Under the pieces are notes generated by a model that worked only from the letters and a program-made list of their open reading frames with translations, was not told the origin of the DNA and searched no databases. Made by a program: the position numbers and the translations under genes. A stretch of 64,000 bases of DNA from Thalassospira profundimaris. GTDB lineage: Bacteria > Pseudomonadota > Alphaproteobacteria > Rhodospirillales > Thalassospiraceae. Within the stretch, counting starts at the first letter, position 1; every line of letters begins with the position of its first letter. The stretch lies in assembly GCF_003326675.1 (NCBI RefSeq), contig NZ_JPWF01000012.1, positions 62,001-126,000 on the forward strand, written 5' to 3'. This document shows positions 53,800-63,974 of the stretch, in pieces.

Positions 53800-54927
53800 A
53801 TGTCTGGACGTTACATGACATATGACCGCCAATGGGTGGCTGACGCCATCAGCAAAATCGAAGCTGATTTCAATCGCTCCGCCGACACACATCTGATCCG
53901 TCTTGATCTGCCAAAACTTGATGGCATCGGACTGTATTTGAAAGATGAGTCGACCCATCCATCGGGCAGCCTCAAGCATCGTCTGGCGCGGTCACTGTTT
54001 TTGTATGGGCTGTGCAATGGCTGGATCACCAAAGACACCCCGGTGATCGAGGCGTCAAGCGGCTCAACCGCCGTATCAGAAGCCTATTTTGCCCGTCTGC
54101 TTGGCCTGCGTTTCATTGCCGTGATGCCGAAATCAACCTCACAGCAGAAAATTGACCAGATTGCCTTTTACGGTGGCGAAAGCCATCTGGTCGATCACAG
54201 TGGCCAGATTTACGAAGAATCCCAGCGCCTTGCCCGTGAACTTGACGGTCATTACATGGATCAGTTCACCTTTGCCGAACGCGCCACCGACTGGCGCGGC
54301 AACAACAACATCGCCGAAAGCATCTTTGATCAGCTTAAGCGTGAACCTCACCCGGTTCCGCGCTGGATCGTTGTGGGCGCGGGCACTGGCGGCACGTCTT
54401 CGACCATCGGACGCTATATCCGGTATGGCCGGACCTTGGGCAATGGCTGCGAGCTTTGCGTTGCCGATCCGGAAAACTCGATGTTCTATGATGCCTATGA
54501 AAGCGGGGATTGCTCGGTCACCGGAACAAAAGGATCGCGTGTCGAGGGTATTGGCCGTCCCCGCGTCGAACCAAGCTTCAACCCCACCGTGGTTGATCGC
54601 ATGTATCGCATTCCCGATGCGGCAAGCTTTGCGGCACTGGCCTATCTCGAACGTCATCTTGGGCGTCGCTGTGGCGGGTCCACGGGCACCAACCTGATTG
54701 CCACGCTGGCACTTATCACCGAGATGAAGAAAGCCGGCCAAACCGGTTCAGTCGTCACATTGCTGTGTGATGGCGGGGATCGCTATTGCGACACCTATTA
54801 CAATCCGAACTGGATCGCTGCCCAGAATATCGACCTTTCCCCATGGACAAAGGCACTGGAACAGTTTGATGAAACCGGCCTGTTTGAGATGCCGCTTGAA
54901 CATCAGACCGGCTATGCCCGTGTCTGA
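53800..54927 (+). CDS. PLP-dependent cysteine synthase-family protein, Cds1-like
   Basis: A 375-residue fold-type II PLP enzyme. The cofactor lysine is in [11 protein letters not shown] near residue 59, S-S-G-S-T-A-V-S near 84 forms the substrate loop, and the phosphate-binding glycines are G-A-G-T-G-G-T-S near 197. The length and S-S-G-S-T-A loop match the group containing L-cysteine desulfhydrase Cds1, which releases sulfide, pyruvate and ammonia from cysteine. Members have also been called cysteine synthases, so the direction of the reaction is uncertain. An alternative ATG lies five codons in. The gene stands alone, divergent from fliN. Confidence 0.86.
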   Translation: MSGRYMTYDRQWVADAISKIEADFNRSADTHLIRLDLPKLDGIGLYLKDESTHPSGSLKHRLARSLFLYGLCNGWITKDTPVIEASSGSTAVSEAYFARLLGLRFIAVMPKSTSQQKIDQIAFYGGESHLVDHSGQIYEESQRLARELDGHYMDQFTFAERATDWRGNNNIAESIFDQLKREPHPVPRWIVVGAGTGGTSSTIGRYIRYGRTLGNGCELCVADPENSMFYDAYESGDCSVTGTKGSRVEGIGRPRVEPSFNPTVVDRMYRIPDAASFAALAYLERHLGRRCGGSTGTNLIATLALITEMKKAGQTGSVVTLLCDGGDRYCDTYYNPNWIAAQNIDLSPWTKALEQFDETGLFEMPLEHQTGYARV

Positions 54928-54947
54928 TCAGGCACCAAACAAAAAAA

Positions 54948-54970
54948 GACGGGCGGTTAAACCGCCCGTC
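54948..54970 (-). terminator. Terminator of hsp20 (minus strand)
   Basis: A stem of about ten GC-rich base pairs (GACGGGCGGTT and AACCGCCCGTC) is followed on the minus strand by a run of seven T. It also lies at the end of the convergent Cds1-like gene. Confidence 0.88.
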
Positions 54971-55014
54971 AGGCAACACAGAGAAAGCTTCTCAGGGGAG
55001 GAGAGACAAGAGAT

Positions 55015-55518
55015 TTAGCCGCTGACAGTAATCTTGCGCGGCTCGGGCTTTTGTTCTGCTACTTTGGGGAGAGTCAGAACAAGAACACCATTTTTGAACG
55101 ATGCCGTGATGTTATCCACATCAACCGTATCATTCAGACGGAATGACCGTTTGAAACTGCCGAAACTGCGTTCGACAATGCGGGCCCCTTCACTGGATTC
55201 CCGGGCGGACTTCTTTTCGCCGGTAATCGTCAGGACACCTTCAAGAACCGACACATCGACATCATCCTGCTCGACACCGGGGAGTTCGGCGGACAGTTCA
55301 ATGTGATCATCGGCTTCGTGAATATCGATCCGCGGGCTCAAAAGGGTTTTGGCTGCTTCCTGACCATCGGCCTGCAGCTTGGAAGCTGCGGCACGATCAC
55401 CAAAAATCGAACCGATCACACGATCAAAATCACGGGAAATAAGCGAGAATGGATCACCATAGGTCGGTGCAGATGCAAGACGACGTGCGGATCCATTAAG
55501 AGTCTGAAGACCAGTCAT
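55015..55518 (-). CDS. Small heat-shock protein, Hsp20 family
   Basis: A 167-residue alpha-crystallin-type chaperone that binds unfolding proteins. The alpha-crystallin domain covers about residues 60-150 (R-I-D-I-H-E-A-D-D-H-I-E-L-S-A-E-L-P-G-V), with the conserved tail G-V-L-V-L-T-L-P-K near 150. Its C-terminus lacks the classical I-x-I spacing but ends E-P-R-K-I-T-V-S-G, where I-T-V may serve as the I-x-I-type anchor. GGAGGG precedes the ATG. Upstream lie a heat-shock-type promoter and a possible RNA thermometer, listed separately. Confidence 0.94.
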   Translation of the reverse strand: MTGLQTLNGSARRLASAPTYGDPFSLISRDFDRVIGSIFGDRAAASKLQADGQEAAKTLLSPRIDIHEADDHIELSAELPGVEQDDVDVSVLEGVLTITGEKKSARESSEGARIVERSFGSFKRSFRLNDTVDVDNITASFKNGVLVLTLPKVAEQKPEPRKITVSG

Positions 55519-55545
55519 AATTACCCTCCGTTAAGACGAGTATTC
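55519..55545 (-). promoter_or_regulatory. Possible ROSE-like hairpin at the hsp20 ribosome-binding site
   Basis: On the minus strand, CUCGU pairs with AC(G)GAG across a CUUA loop, with one G bulged, which covers the GGAG of the Shine-Dalgarno sequence. ROSE thermometers of alphaproteobacterial small heat-shock genes use the same device of a bulged G in a short helix. This is a pencil-and-paper fold only. Confidence 0.4.
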
Positions 55546-55615
55546 TTGCGCCATAAGTCCAGACCAGGCTGCAACCTTGACGCGTATCAGGGCACCATGC
55601 CCCTTTGCACCCTTG

Positions 55616-55643
55616 AGATAGATCGCTGGATTTTTTCCGCAAG
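55616..55643 (-). promoter_or_regulatory. Heat-shock (sigma-32 type) promoter of hsp20
   Basis: On the minus strand CTTG (55643-55640), a 17-base spacer, and TCTATCT (55622-55616) match the alphaproteobacterial sigma-32 consensus CTTG-N17-CYTATNT at all but one base. Transcription would start near 55608, giving a leader of about 90 bases. Confidence 0.65.
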
Positions 55644-55824
55644 TGGATCGATGCATTTTTTTGATTTTTTTTGATGAACCTGCCCCATCGCCCCGCGCAA
55701 CCCGTTTGCCGGACTGGCTTTTTCAGAAAATTCGAAACTGAGACTGGCACTCACCCCCATAGCAGATTAGCTTCATGCCATTGTTTGTCGGCCCGATGGT
55801 CGACCTCCTCTATAAGGAAGAGCC

Positions 55825-56919
55825 ATGAGCACCCTTTTCTCCCCGCTATCGCTGGGCACGCTGACCATTGATAACCGCGTTGTCATTGCCCCGATGTGCC
55901 AATATTCCGCTGATAACGGCAAAACCACCGACTGGCACCCGATGCATCTGGGCAATCTTGCCCAATCCGGTGCCGGATTGCTGATCATCGAAGCAACGGC
56001 CGTCGAACCCGAAGGCCGGATCACCTATGCCGATGTCGGCCTGTGGGATGATGAAACCGAAGCCGCCCTTAACAAGACCATCTCCGCAATCCGCAGCCAT
56101 TCCGATATGCCGATTGCCATTCAGCTTGCCCATGCGGGCCGCAAGGCATCTTGTGAAAAGCCCTGGCTTGGCGGTCATGTCCTTGCACCGGAACACGCCA
56201 ATGGCTGGCAGGTCTGCGGCCCGTCGGCCATTGCTTTCCGTGACGGTGATCAGGTCCCCGAAGCCCTGTCAAAGTCGCGGGTCAAAGAGATTGTCCAGGC
56301 CTTTGTCGAAAGTGCAAAACGTTCGATCCGTATCGGTTTTGATGCCATCGAACTTCATGCCGCACACGGTTACTTGCTGCATCAATTCCTGTCGCCACAT
56401 GCCAACAAACGTGACGACGAATATGGCGGGTCCTTTGAAAACCGTATTCGCCTCGTTGTGGAAATCTATGATGCCGTGCGCGCCGAGGTCGGCACCGACT
56501 ATCCGCTTGGCATACGCATTTCCGCATCTGACTGGGTTGATGACGGCTGGAATATTGATCAAAGCGTCGAACTGGCCAAAATCCTTCATGCACGCGGTTG
56601 TGACTTTATCGATGTTTCGTCCGGTGGACTGCATATCGATCAGAAAATCCCGCTTGGCCCGAATTATCAGGTTCCTTTTGCCGCCCGTATCAAAGCTGAA
56701 ACCGGCATGACGACCATTGCGGTTGGTCTGATCACCGAGGCAGAACAGGCAGAAGCCATCACCTTTACCGGTCAGGCCGATGCCATCGCCCTTGCACGTG
56801 GCATTCTGTATGACCCGCGCTGGCCGTGGCATGCCGCGGCAACACTGGGTGCGGAAGTCAAAGCAGCACCGCAATATCTGCGCTGTCAGCCCCGCAGCCT
56901 GAAGAAACTTTTCGGCTGA
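55825..56919 (+). CDS. Old Yellow Enzyme-family NADH:flavin oxidoreductase
   Basis: A 364-residue FMN-dependent ene-reductase of the YqjM/XenA type. Family marks are the opening L-F-S-P-L-S-L-G-T-L-T-I-D-N-R-V-V-I-A-P-M, the redox-tuning cysteine in M-C-Q-Y-S near residue 25, the substrate-binding H-A-A-H-G-Y-L-L-H-Q-F-L-S-P near 174 and the FMN-phosphate loop A-L-A-R-G-I-L-Y-D-P near 325. The M-C-Q-Y-S motif places it in the thermophilic-like/YqjM class rather than the classical pentaerythritol-tetranitrate-reductase class. The physiological substrate is unknown. AGGAAGAG lies upstream of the ATG. Confidence 0.93.
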   Translation: MSTLFSPLSLGTLTIDNRVVIAPMCQYSADNGKTTDWHPMHLGNLAQSGAGLLIIEATAVEPEGRITYADVGLWDDETEAALNKTISAIRSHSDMPIAIQLAHAGRKASCEKPWLGGHVLAPEHANGWQVCGPSAIAFRDGDQVPEALSKSRVKEIVQAFVESAKRSIRIGFDAIELHAAHGYLLHQFLSPHANKRDDEYGGSFENRIRLVVEIYDAVRAEVGTDYPLGIRISASDWVDDGWNIDQSVELAKILHARGCDFIDVSSGGLHIDQKIPLGPNYQVPFAARIKAETGMTTIAVGLITEAEQAEAITFTGQADAIALARGILYDPRWPWHAAATLGAEVKAAPQYLRCQPRSLKKLFG

Positions 56920-56959
56920 TCCTTCCACCCTAGCCGTTCAGAGAAAAAACTAAACCATT

Positions 56960-56995
56960 GGATAGGTATCCTTGACTTATATCAAGGATACCTAT
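56960..56995. repeat. Perfect 15-base inverted repeat upstream of the binding-protein gene
   Basis: GATAGGTATCCTTGA and its exact complement are separated by 6 bases (CTTATA). It lies 40 bases past the Old Yellow Enzyme stop and 97 bases before the binding-protein start, with no T-run on either side. A transcription-factor operator is more likely than a terminator; nothing similar occurs elsewhere in the window. Confidence 0.75.
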
Positions 56996-57092
56996 CGGTC
57001 TCTCCCATACCTTGGCGTCAATCTGAAATAATTCAAAACAACCTGTGCAAACCATGGAGCCGCGCAGGTTTTCGCCAAGGACTGGAAGTGAG

Positions 57093-58088
57093 ATGCCCGT
57101 TTTCCGCGTTGTTGTATTTGCCTTTTGCATGGCGCTGTCCCTGAACGCCAAAAGTGCCGAAATACTGATTTCGACTGAAAATACAGCCGATCACTTTCAA
57201 ACCATATTTCTGGAAGATTTCGCCAAAGCCCTGAACAGTTCGATCAGCGAACACAAATTCCGGGTTGTCCATTCTGCACAGGCCTTCAAGGACCGAGACG
57301 TCGCCGAAGCCCTTTCAAGCGGACGCATTGCAATTGCTGCACCGGGAATCTGGCATCTTGGCCGTTTTGCCCCGGACCTGAATGCCCTTTTGCTTCCGAG
57401 TTTTATGGGGCTTGATTCCCAAGCCGTTCGCGAACTTGTGGACAGTGATTTCGGGGTGCGTCTGAACCATGCAATCGAAAAAAACCTGAATGTCCGGGTA
57501 ATCGGCCGATGGCTTGATCTTGGCCCTGCCCATATCTTCACACGCGAAGCATCGATCAATCATTTCGATGATCTGCGCGGGTTACGTATTCGCTATGCCG
57601 GTGGCGAAGGTAATGCCTTGCATCTCAAGGAACTTGGTGCCATTCCGGTCCTGATCCCGTGGCCCGACGTTCCCGAGGCCCTTGATCGCAAGGAAATTGA
57701 CGGGCTTCTGACCACCACCAGCACAGTTGTCAGTGCCGCACTTTGGGAACACGGAATTGCACATGCATTTCTGAGTCACTCCTACTATCCGTTCTACATG
57801 CCCTTGATGTCACAAGATATCTGGGCACGTCTGTCACCAACGGTTCGCGAAACCATCTTGCGGACTTGGGAAGAAATGGTCGATGAAGGTCGCAAACAGG
57901 CGATCACTCATCAACAGGCATCGCTGATCACCGCAGCCCAAAACAATGTTGAAATCGTCGCCCCCGACGAGGCTGAACGCAGCCATCAACGCCTTGACCT
58001 TCTGCGTCATCAGGTGGACTTGGCCAAAACCATTGGCATCTCGAAAGAAGCACTGAATACCCTGACACAGATCGCGGGGGAAAAATGA
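57093..58088 (+). CDS. TRAP-type (DctP family) periplasmic solute-binding protein
   Basis: A 331-residue periplasmic binding protein of the DctP family. The ATG at 57093 has GGAAGTGAG just upstream and starts a signal peptide (V-F-R-V-V-V-F-A-F-C-M-A-L-S, cleavage near S-A-E). The family core is visible: L-R-G-L-R-I-R-Y-A-G-G with the carboxylate-binding arginine near residue 170, then L-G-A-I-P-V-L-I-P-W and D-G-L-L-T-T. A carboxylic-acid ligand is therefore likely. There are no DctQ or DctM permease genes. Instead the gene overlaps a diguanylate cyclase gene by four bases (ATGA), which suggests a sensory role for the protein. Confidence 0.9.
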   Translation: MPVFRVVVFAFCMALSLNAKSAEILISTENTADHFQTIFLEDFAKALNSSISEHKFRVVHSAQAFKDRDVAEALSSGRIAIAAPGIWHLGRFAPDLNALLLPSFMGLDSQAVRELVDSDFGVRLNHAIEKNLNVRVIGRWLDLGPAHIFTREASINHFDDLRGLRIRYAGGEGNALHLKELGAIPVLIPWPDVPEALDRKEIDGLLTTTSTVVSAALWEHGIAHAFLSHSYYPFYMPLMSQDIWARLSPTVRETILRTWEEMVDEGRKQAITHQQASLITAAQNNVEIVAPDEAERSHQRLDLLRHQVDLAKTIGISKEALNTLTQIAGEK

Positions 58089-60007
58089 TGGTCTATAAAA
58101 CAAAACCATCGGGCTGGCGTCGTATCCTTGATGAACAGTTCCTCAGCGTCTTTCTGTCTATCGGGTTGCTGCTGGGCATCCTGTTTCTGATGACCTGGCA
58201 AACGACCAGCGAACGGGAAAATGCACAGCAACGGGCAATTGACAGCACCGGCTTTGCGATCACGACCTATAGCGGCAATCTGGCCAGTATTCTGATCAAG
58301 GCGGACAACGCCGCCCTGATGGCCGCACGGGAAGCCGTAATTGTCCCCTACTATGACTTGGAACGGCAATTGTCGACCATGATCAAGGACGACAATAATC
58401 TGGCCGGTTACATCCTGTTTGACGCCAGCGGCAAAGTCGCACACGAATTCACCTTCTTTGAACATGCCAGCAGGAACTTGCCGATTGAAGAAATCCTGGC
58501 CCGCCACCGGGATGCATGGATTGAACCAGCCTTCAGGTCTTCAAAAGACCTTGGCATGAAACCGGGATATTTTGCGGTCGAACGCGGCATCTGGTCGCCC
58601 GACGGAACGTTTCTTGGCGTGATCATGGTCCTTCTGGCCATCGAAAACCCGTATGAAGACACGCCGCTTGAACGGTTCCTTGCCGGGTCAAAGATGCGGG
58701 TTGCGACCCTTAATACCGACAACCTTCTGGCAGAAGCCCAATCTTCCTATGGCGGGGAAACCAAATGGTTTACGGCCCGTCAGGAAGATGCGTTCTGGAA
58801 CCTGACGACCGGCACGAGTGAAATTGACACCGGTGGCGTCGCCCTGTTTGGTGACTTTGTGATGGCGCGCCAAAACCTTGACGGTCTTCCGATCACAATC
58901 TTTATGCAGGTCCCTGTCGAAGGCTTTATGGACAACTATTACGCAACGCGCCAAACCGCCTTTATTGCGGCACTTGTTGTTATCGCGGTTACCCTGTTCC
59001 TGATCCTGCAAATTCGCATTGATCGCAAAGCCAAACACAAGAACGAACTTAAACGCCTTGAACTCGACAAGCGCCTGCAATTCTCGCTCGACAGTACCGG
59101 CCAAGGTCTTTGGGACTGGGACTTCACCAAGGATGCCGGATATTACTCCGACAACCTGTACCGGTTGATGGAACTGCATCATGGCGAAGTTTGCCTGACC
59201 TTTGAAAGCTTCAAGGACCGCATTCATCCAGATGATCGCAAGCAGTTCGATGCCGCAATCGCCGAACATATCAAGGGGGACAAACCGGCCTTTGAAGTTG
59301 AAGCCCGAATGCATGTCGGCTCGGAAGATCAATGGAACTGGTTTAGCCACAGCGGATCAGTAATCGAATGGGACAAGGACCAAGCGCCTAAACGCATGAT
59401 CGGACTGGTGAAAAACATCCATCATCAGAAACTCAAACGCATTGATCTGGAATTCAAGGCCCAGCACGATCCCCTCACCGGCCTTCTGAACCGCGCAGCA
59501 TTTGAGGATCACGCCAGGCGCACCCATGCGCTAACACTGCGAACCGACATGCCCTATTGTATGATCATGCTTGATATTGATCACTTCAAACGGGTCAATG
59601 ACACATATGGTCATGATTGTGGCGATATCGTCCTTAAACGAATTTGCGAAATCACCTCGCGCGCCTTGCGGTTCGAAGAAGAAAAGCTGCTTTTCCGGCT
59701 TGGTGGCGAAGAATTCGTCATTCTGCTGCCCCAGAACAATTGTACCGCCGGGGCGGCATTGGCAGAACGCATCCGCAAGAATGTTTGCGCGGAACCAATC
59801 TTTGCCGAAGGCCATCTTATCGATGTTACGATAAGTGCTGGTGTTGCTGCCTATCGGGATAATGAACTTCCCCAAGACACCTTAAAGCGGGCTGACTGGG
59901 CACTTTATCAAGCAAAGAATTTGGGACGTGACCGCATCCATTGCGCACCGGCCCTGATTGATGTCGATCTTGCCCAGCAACACACCTTGAGCACGGTTGC
60001 CAACTGA
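58085..60007 (+). CDS. Membrane diguanylate cyclase with periplasmic sensor and PAS domain
   Basis: A 640-residue protein that makes cyclic di-GMP. Order: transmembrane helix 1 at about 17-38; a periplasmic region of about 250 residues that resembles a Cache-type sensor; transmembrane helix 2 at about 292-313; a PAS domain at about 335-455 (G-L-W-D-W-D-F, then R-I-H-P-D-D-R-K); and a GGDEF domain with D-P-L-T-G-L-L-N-R-A-A-F, D-I-D-H-F-K-R-V-N-D and active-site R-L-G-G-E-E-F. The product-inhibition site R-x-x-D expected nine residues before G-G-E-E-F is absent (E-E-E-K there), so feedback control by c-di-GMP at that site is unlikely. Its start overlaps the upstream binding-protein stop, so the two are translated together. 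Confidence 0.92.
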   Translation: MMVYKTKPSGWRRILDEQFLSVFLSIGLLLGILFLMTWQTTSERENAQQRAIDSTGFAITTYSGNLASILIKADNAALMAAREAVIVPYYDLERQLSTMIKDDNNLAGYILFDASGKVAHEFTFFEHASRNLPIEEILARHRDAWIEPAFRSSKDLGMKPGYFAVERGIWSPDGTFLGVIMVLLAIENPYEDTPLERFLAGSKMRVATLNTDNLLAEAQSSYGGETKWFTARQEDAFWNLTTGTSEIDTGGVALFGDFVMARQNLDGLPITIFMQVPVEGFMDNYYATRQTAFIAALVVIAVTLFLILQIRIDRKAKHKNELKRLELDKRLQFSLDSTGQGLWDWDFTKDAGYYSDNLYRLMELHHGEVCLTFESFKDRIHPDDRKQFDAAIAEHIKGDKPAFEVEARMHVGSEDQWNWFSHSGSVIEWDKDQAPKRMIGLVKNIHHQKLKRIDLEFKAQHDPLTGLLNRAAFEDHARRTHALTLRTDMPYCMIMLDIDHFKRVNDTYGHDCGDIVLKRICEITSRALRFEEEKLLFRLGGEEFVILLPQNNCTAGAALAERIRKNVCAEPIFAEGHLIDVTISAGVAAYRDNELPQDTLKRADWALYQAKNLGRDRIHCAPALIDVDLAQQHTLSTVAN

Positions 60008-60087
60008 TTGCATCATCTTGGTTGTCGGATGGTCGTGTGTCGGCATGACCGCACCAAACAAAGAGCATCCCAAGCGCACAAACAAAA

Positions 60088-60111
60088 AGGGCCCCGCGAT
60101 TGCGGGGCCCT
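60088..60111 (-). terminator. Terminator of the groES-groEL operon
   Basis: Ten-base arms (AGGGCCCCGC and its complement) with a 4-base loop are followed on the minus strand by TTTTTGTTTG. It lies 40 bases past the groEL stop. Confidence 0.92.
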
Positions 60112-60150
60112 GGCCCTTCTCGTAGTGCAAGGTCGGTTGGTTGGTAAGGC

Positions 60151-61818
<1,668 letters not shown>

Positions 61819-61863
61819 CTATGAGACGGATGAACGTGGACTTAAGTCACCCAAAGGGCTGAC

Positions 61864-62151
61864 TTATTCCATGATGCCCATAATGTCGGACTCTTTCATG
61901 ATCAGCAGCTCTTCGCCGTCGACCTTTACTTCGGTGCCGGACCATTTGCCGAACAGGACTTTGTCACCTGCTTTGACGTCGAGGGCTACGACCGAGCCAT
62001 CTTCTTTGCGAACGCCAGAACCAACAGCGACGATTTCGCCTTCCTGCGGTTTTTCTTTGGCGGTATCCGGAATAATGATGCCACCGGCAGTCTTGGTGTC
62101 GGACTCGACACGACGTACCAGGACGCGATCATGCAGCGGACGGAACTTCAT
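61864..62151 (-). CDS. groES: Co-chaperonin GroES
   Basis: A 95-residue heptameric lid for GroEL. The ATG at 62151 starts [14 protein letters not shown], with GGAG about nine bases upstream; a TTG three codons earlier is less likely. The mobile loop ([13 protein letters not shown] near 18-30) and the roof-loop strand A-V-G-S-G are typical. It is first gene of the operon, under CIRCE control. Confidence 0.97.
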   Translation of the reverse strand: MKFRPLHDRVLVRRVESDTKTAGGIIIPDTAKEKPQEGEIVAVGSGVRKEDGSVVALDVKAGDKVLFGKWSGTEVKVDGEELLIMKESDIMGIME

Positions 62152-62216
62152 TTTAGACAACTCCGTGTTAAAGCTAAGGCTCGTTTAAAACTACGACTAA
62201 CCGGGATGAGCCCGTA

Positions 62217-62243
62217 TTAGCACTCACCCCCGGCGAGTGCTAA
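62217..62243. promoter_or_regulatory. CIRCE operator upstream of groES
   Basis: TTAGCACTC-N9-GAGTGCTAA is a perfect match to the CIRCE element, bound by the repressor HrcA. It lies just downstream of the -10 region, so HrcA would block transcription start of groES-groEL. Confidence 0.95.
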
Positions 62244-62246
62244 CAG

Positions 62247-62275
62247 CATTTATTGAAGTGCCTGTTCAAAGTCAA
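62247..62275 (-). promoter_or_regulatory. Promoter of groES-groEL
   Basis: On the minus strand TTGACT (62275-62270), 17 bases, TAAATG (62252-62247): a vegetative-type promoter ending four bases before the CIRCE element. No clear sigma-32 match was seen here. Confidence 0.6.
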
Positions 62276-62444
62276 TAGGGAGATACAAAAAGACGCGGAA
62301 ATGTCACGATTTCTACGCATTTGGCACCGGATTTACGCAGGTGAAAAGCCTGATCCGAAAAGGGCTGCCGATCACAACATTTTCCGCCTGCGGGCACAAC
62401 CCCTTGTCGCAAAAAATAACGCACCTTTGGCCGAACACAAGTGG

Positions 62445-63974
62445 TCATCGCGGCACGAAATAGCGTCCATACAGTTCCGGCTCATCAAAATGCCGCCGTC
62501 CGACAAAGGCCGTTGCATGGTGCCCCCACTGACGCATGGCACCAGGTTTATCGATGCCCAACGGCCACAGAATAAACCGTTCCAGCCTCTCTGTACTGGG
62601 AACAAAGCCGTTTTCATTATAAAGGCTGGCATAACCGGTTCCATCCCCAAGCGCGATGCGCCCCAATTCCTGTTCGGGCACAAGGGTTGATGCGACACTG
62701 TGAAGCACTTCACTGTTACGCGCAGGCGTCACCGCCAACAGATAATGACTGATAGCATCGATCCAGAGAACAGGTTGCCTCAGGATGGATGGATCAACCG
62801 GCCCTGCCGGGCTTTCCGCTGTTTCGCGAATATCCCCGTCCTCGGGGACCTCGATCCGGCGCAGGGACGAGCTTGGGAAAAACAGGTGATAACATCCGCA
62901 GCCATGAATGGTGTCTGCAATCAATGGCGTTCCATCGTCATCAAGGGTCACGCGCCAGATCAGGGCATCAAGATTTCCGGCAAGAATATCAAACATGCCT
63001 TGCGACGGACGCTCTGAAAACCAGACGGAATAAATGATCTGTGGATGCCATTGGCCGCTAAACCATGTGTGGCTCAGTCGATAAAAGATCGCAGGTTGTT
63101 CGACATCAACATCGGCTTGTGCACCCCGGGCTTGCAAAGCCGGATGGCCTATCCGGTCGCTATCCGACTTTGTCAGGACACTAAATTCCGGGACATATGC
63201 TTGGGCAAGTCGTTCAAGCTCCGCCACTGTCAGGATCAAACGCCCAAAGCCATCCTTTTTGATTTTCTGCACAGCAAGACTTGATGATCCTGTGTCACCC
63301 CGGCCAATCCACTGATAGCTCTGCCATGCTCCACGCTCAAGCAATGCCTCTGGAGCAAGGTCAAAGCTACCCAGATTGTCGCGTTTCCAGCCTTCATACC
63401 CAAAATGGGCGGCAAAGGCGGTTAGCGGGTAGAACCCGGCAATCCGCTGAAAATCAAGATAGTCATCCGGAACGAAAACCACCTTTGAGAGGTCATCATA
63501 ATCATCCAGCTCAAGTGCGGACGCCAATTTCTCTGCACAGGTTTCAATTTGTGATGCTGACAGTTCCGCGTCCGACAGATTCCGTAACTCACTGATGCGC
63601 GCTTCGCGGTCAAGCGTCCGCATTTGCGCCACCCAATCCGCAAAAAGGACATCCGCCGCCTGCCCCTCTGAAATCGCCGCCCCAATTTGTTTGCCCATCA
63701 GGACAGAATTGCGATTTGCGCGTAAAAACGGATATCCCGCGACTGGAGAATTCTCGGCATTCCTGAGTTCGCGCTTATCAACCTGCATATCGACATATGC
63801 AAGTTGGGCCGAGCAGGACATTTGTGAAATGTCGGCGGTCACGACAGGGCCGGACGCACAACCAGCCAGCCCCGCAATTAAAACTGTCAGAACCCCGCCA
63901 CCAGCAATTCTTGCAACCAAACCTGAACGCATTTTCCCAACCATCTGCATTGCATTCCGCAACCTGTTCGACAT
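62445..63974 (-). CDS. Large lipoprotein of unknown family
   Basis: The frame is open from the right edge. The lipobox L-A-G-C gives a mature protein of about 470 residues. The start is uncertain: ATGs at 63974, 63950 and 63932 are all in frame, none has a strong ribosome-binding site, and the last gives the neatest lipoprotein signal (M-R-S-G-L-V-A-R then hydrophobic). I recognise no family. Visible are an acidic, helical N-terminal half and a C-terminal half with clusters of histidine, tryptophan and cysteine: H-T-W-F-S-G-Q-W-H, then I-H-G-C-G-C-Y-H-L, then A-I-S-H-Y-L-L and W-G-H-H-A-T. The H-G-C-G-C-Y-H stretch looks like a metal or heme site, but that is inference. It follows the divergent groES region with no obvious link. 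Confidence 0.7.
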   Translation of the reverse strand: MSNRLRNAMQMVGKMRSGLVARIAGGGVLTVLIAGLAGCASGPVVTADISQMSCSAQLAYVDMQVDKRELRNAENSPVAGYPFLRANRNSVLMGKQIGAAISEGQAADVLFADWVAQMRTLDREARISELRNLSDAELSASQIETCAEKLASALELDDYDDLSKVVFVPDDYLDFQRIAGFYPLTAFAAHFGYEGWKRDNLGSFDLAPEALLERGAWQSYQWIGRGDTGSSSLAVQKIKKDGFGRLILTVAELERLAQAYVPEFSVLTKSDSDRIGHPALQARGAQADVDVEQPAIFYRLSHTWFSGQWHPQIIYSVWFSERPSQGMFDILAGNLDALIWRVTLDDDGTPLIADTIHGCGCYHLFFPSSSLRRIEVPEDGDIRETAESPAGPVDPSILRQPVLWIDAISHYLLAVTPARNSEVLHSVASTLVPEQELGRIALGDGTGYASLYNENGFVPSTERLERFILWPLGIDKPGAMRQWGHHATAFVGRRHFDEPELYGRYFVPR

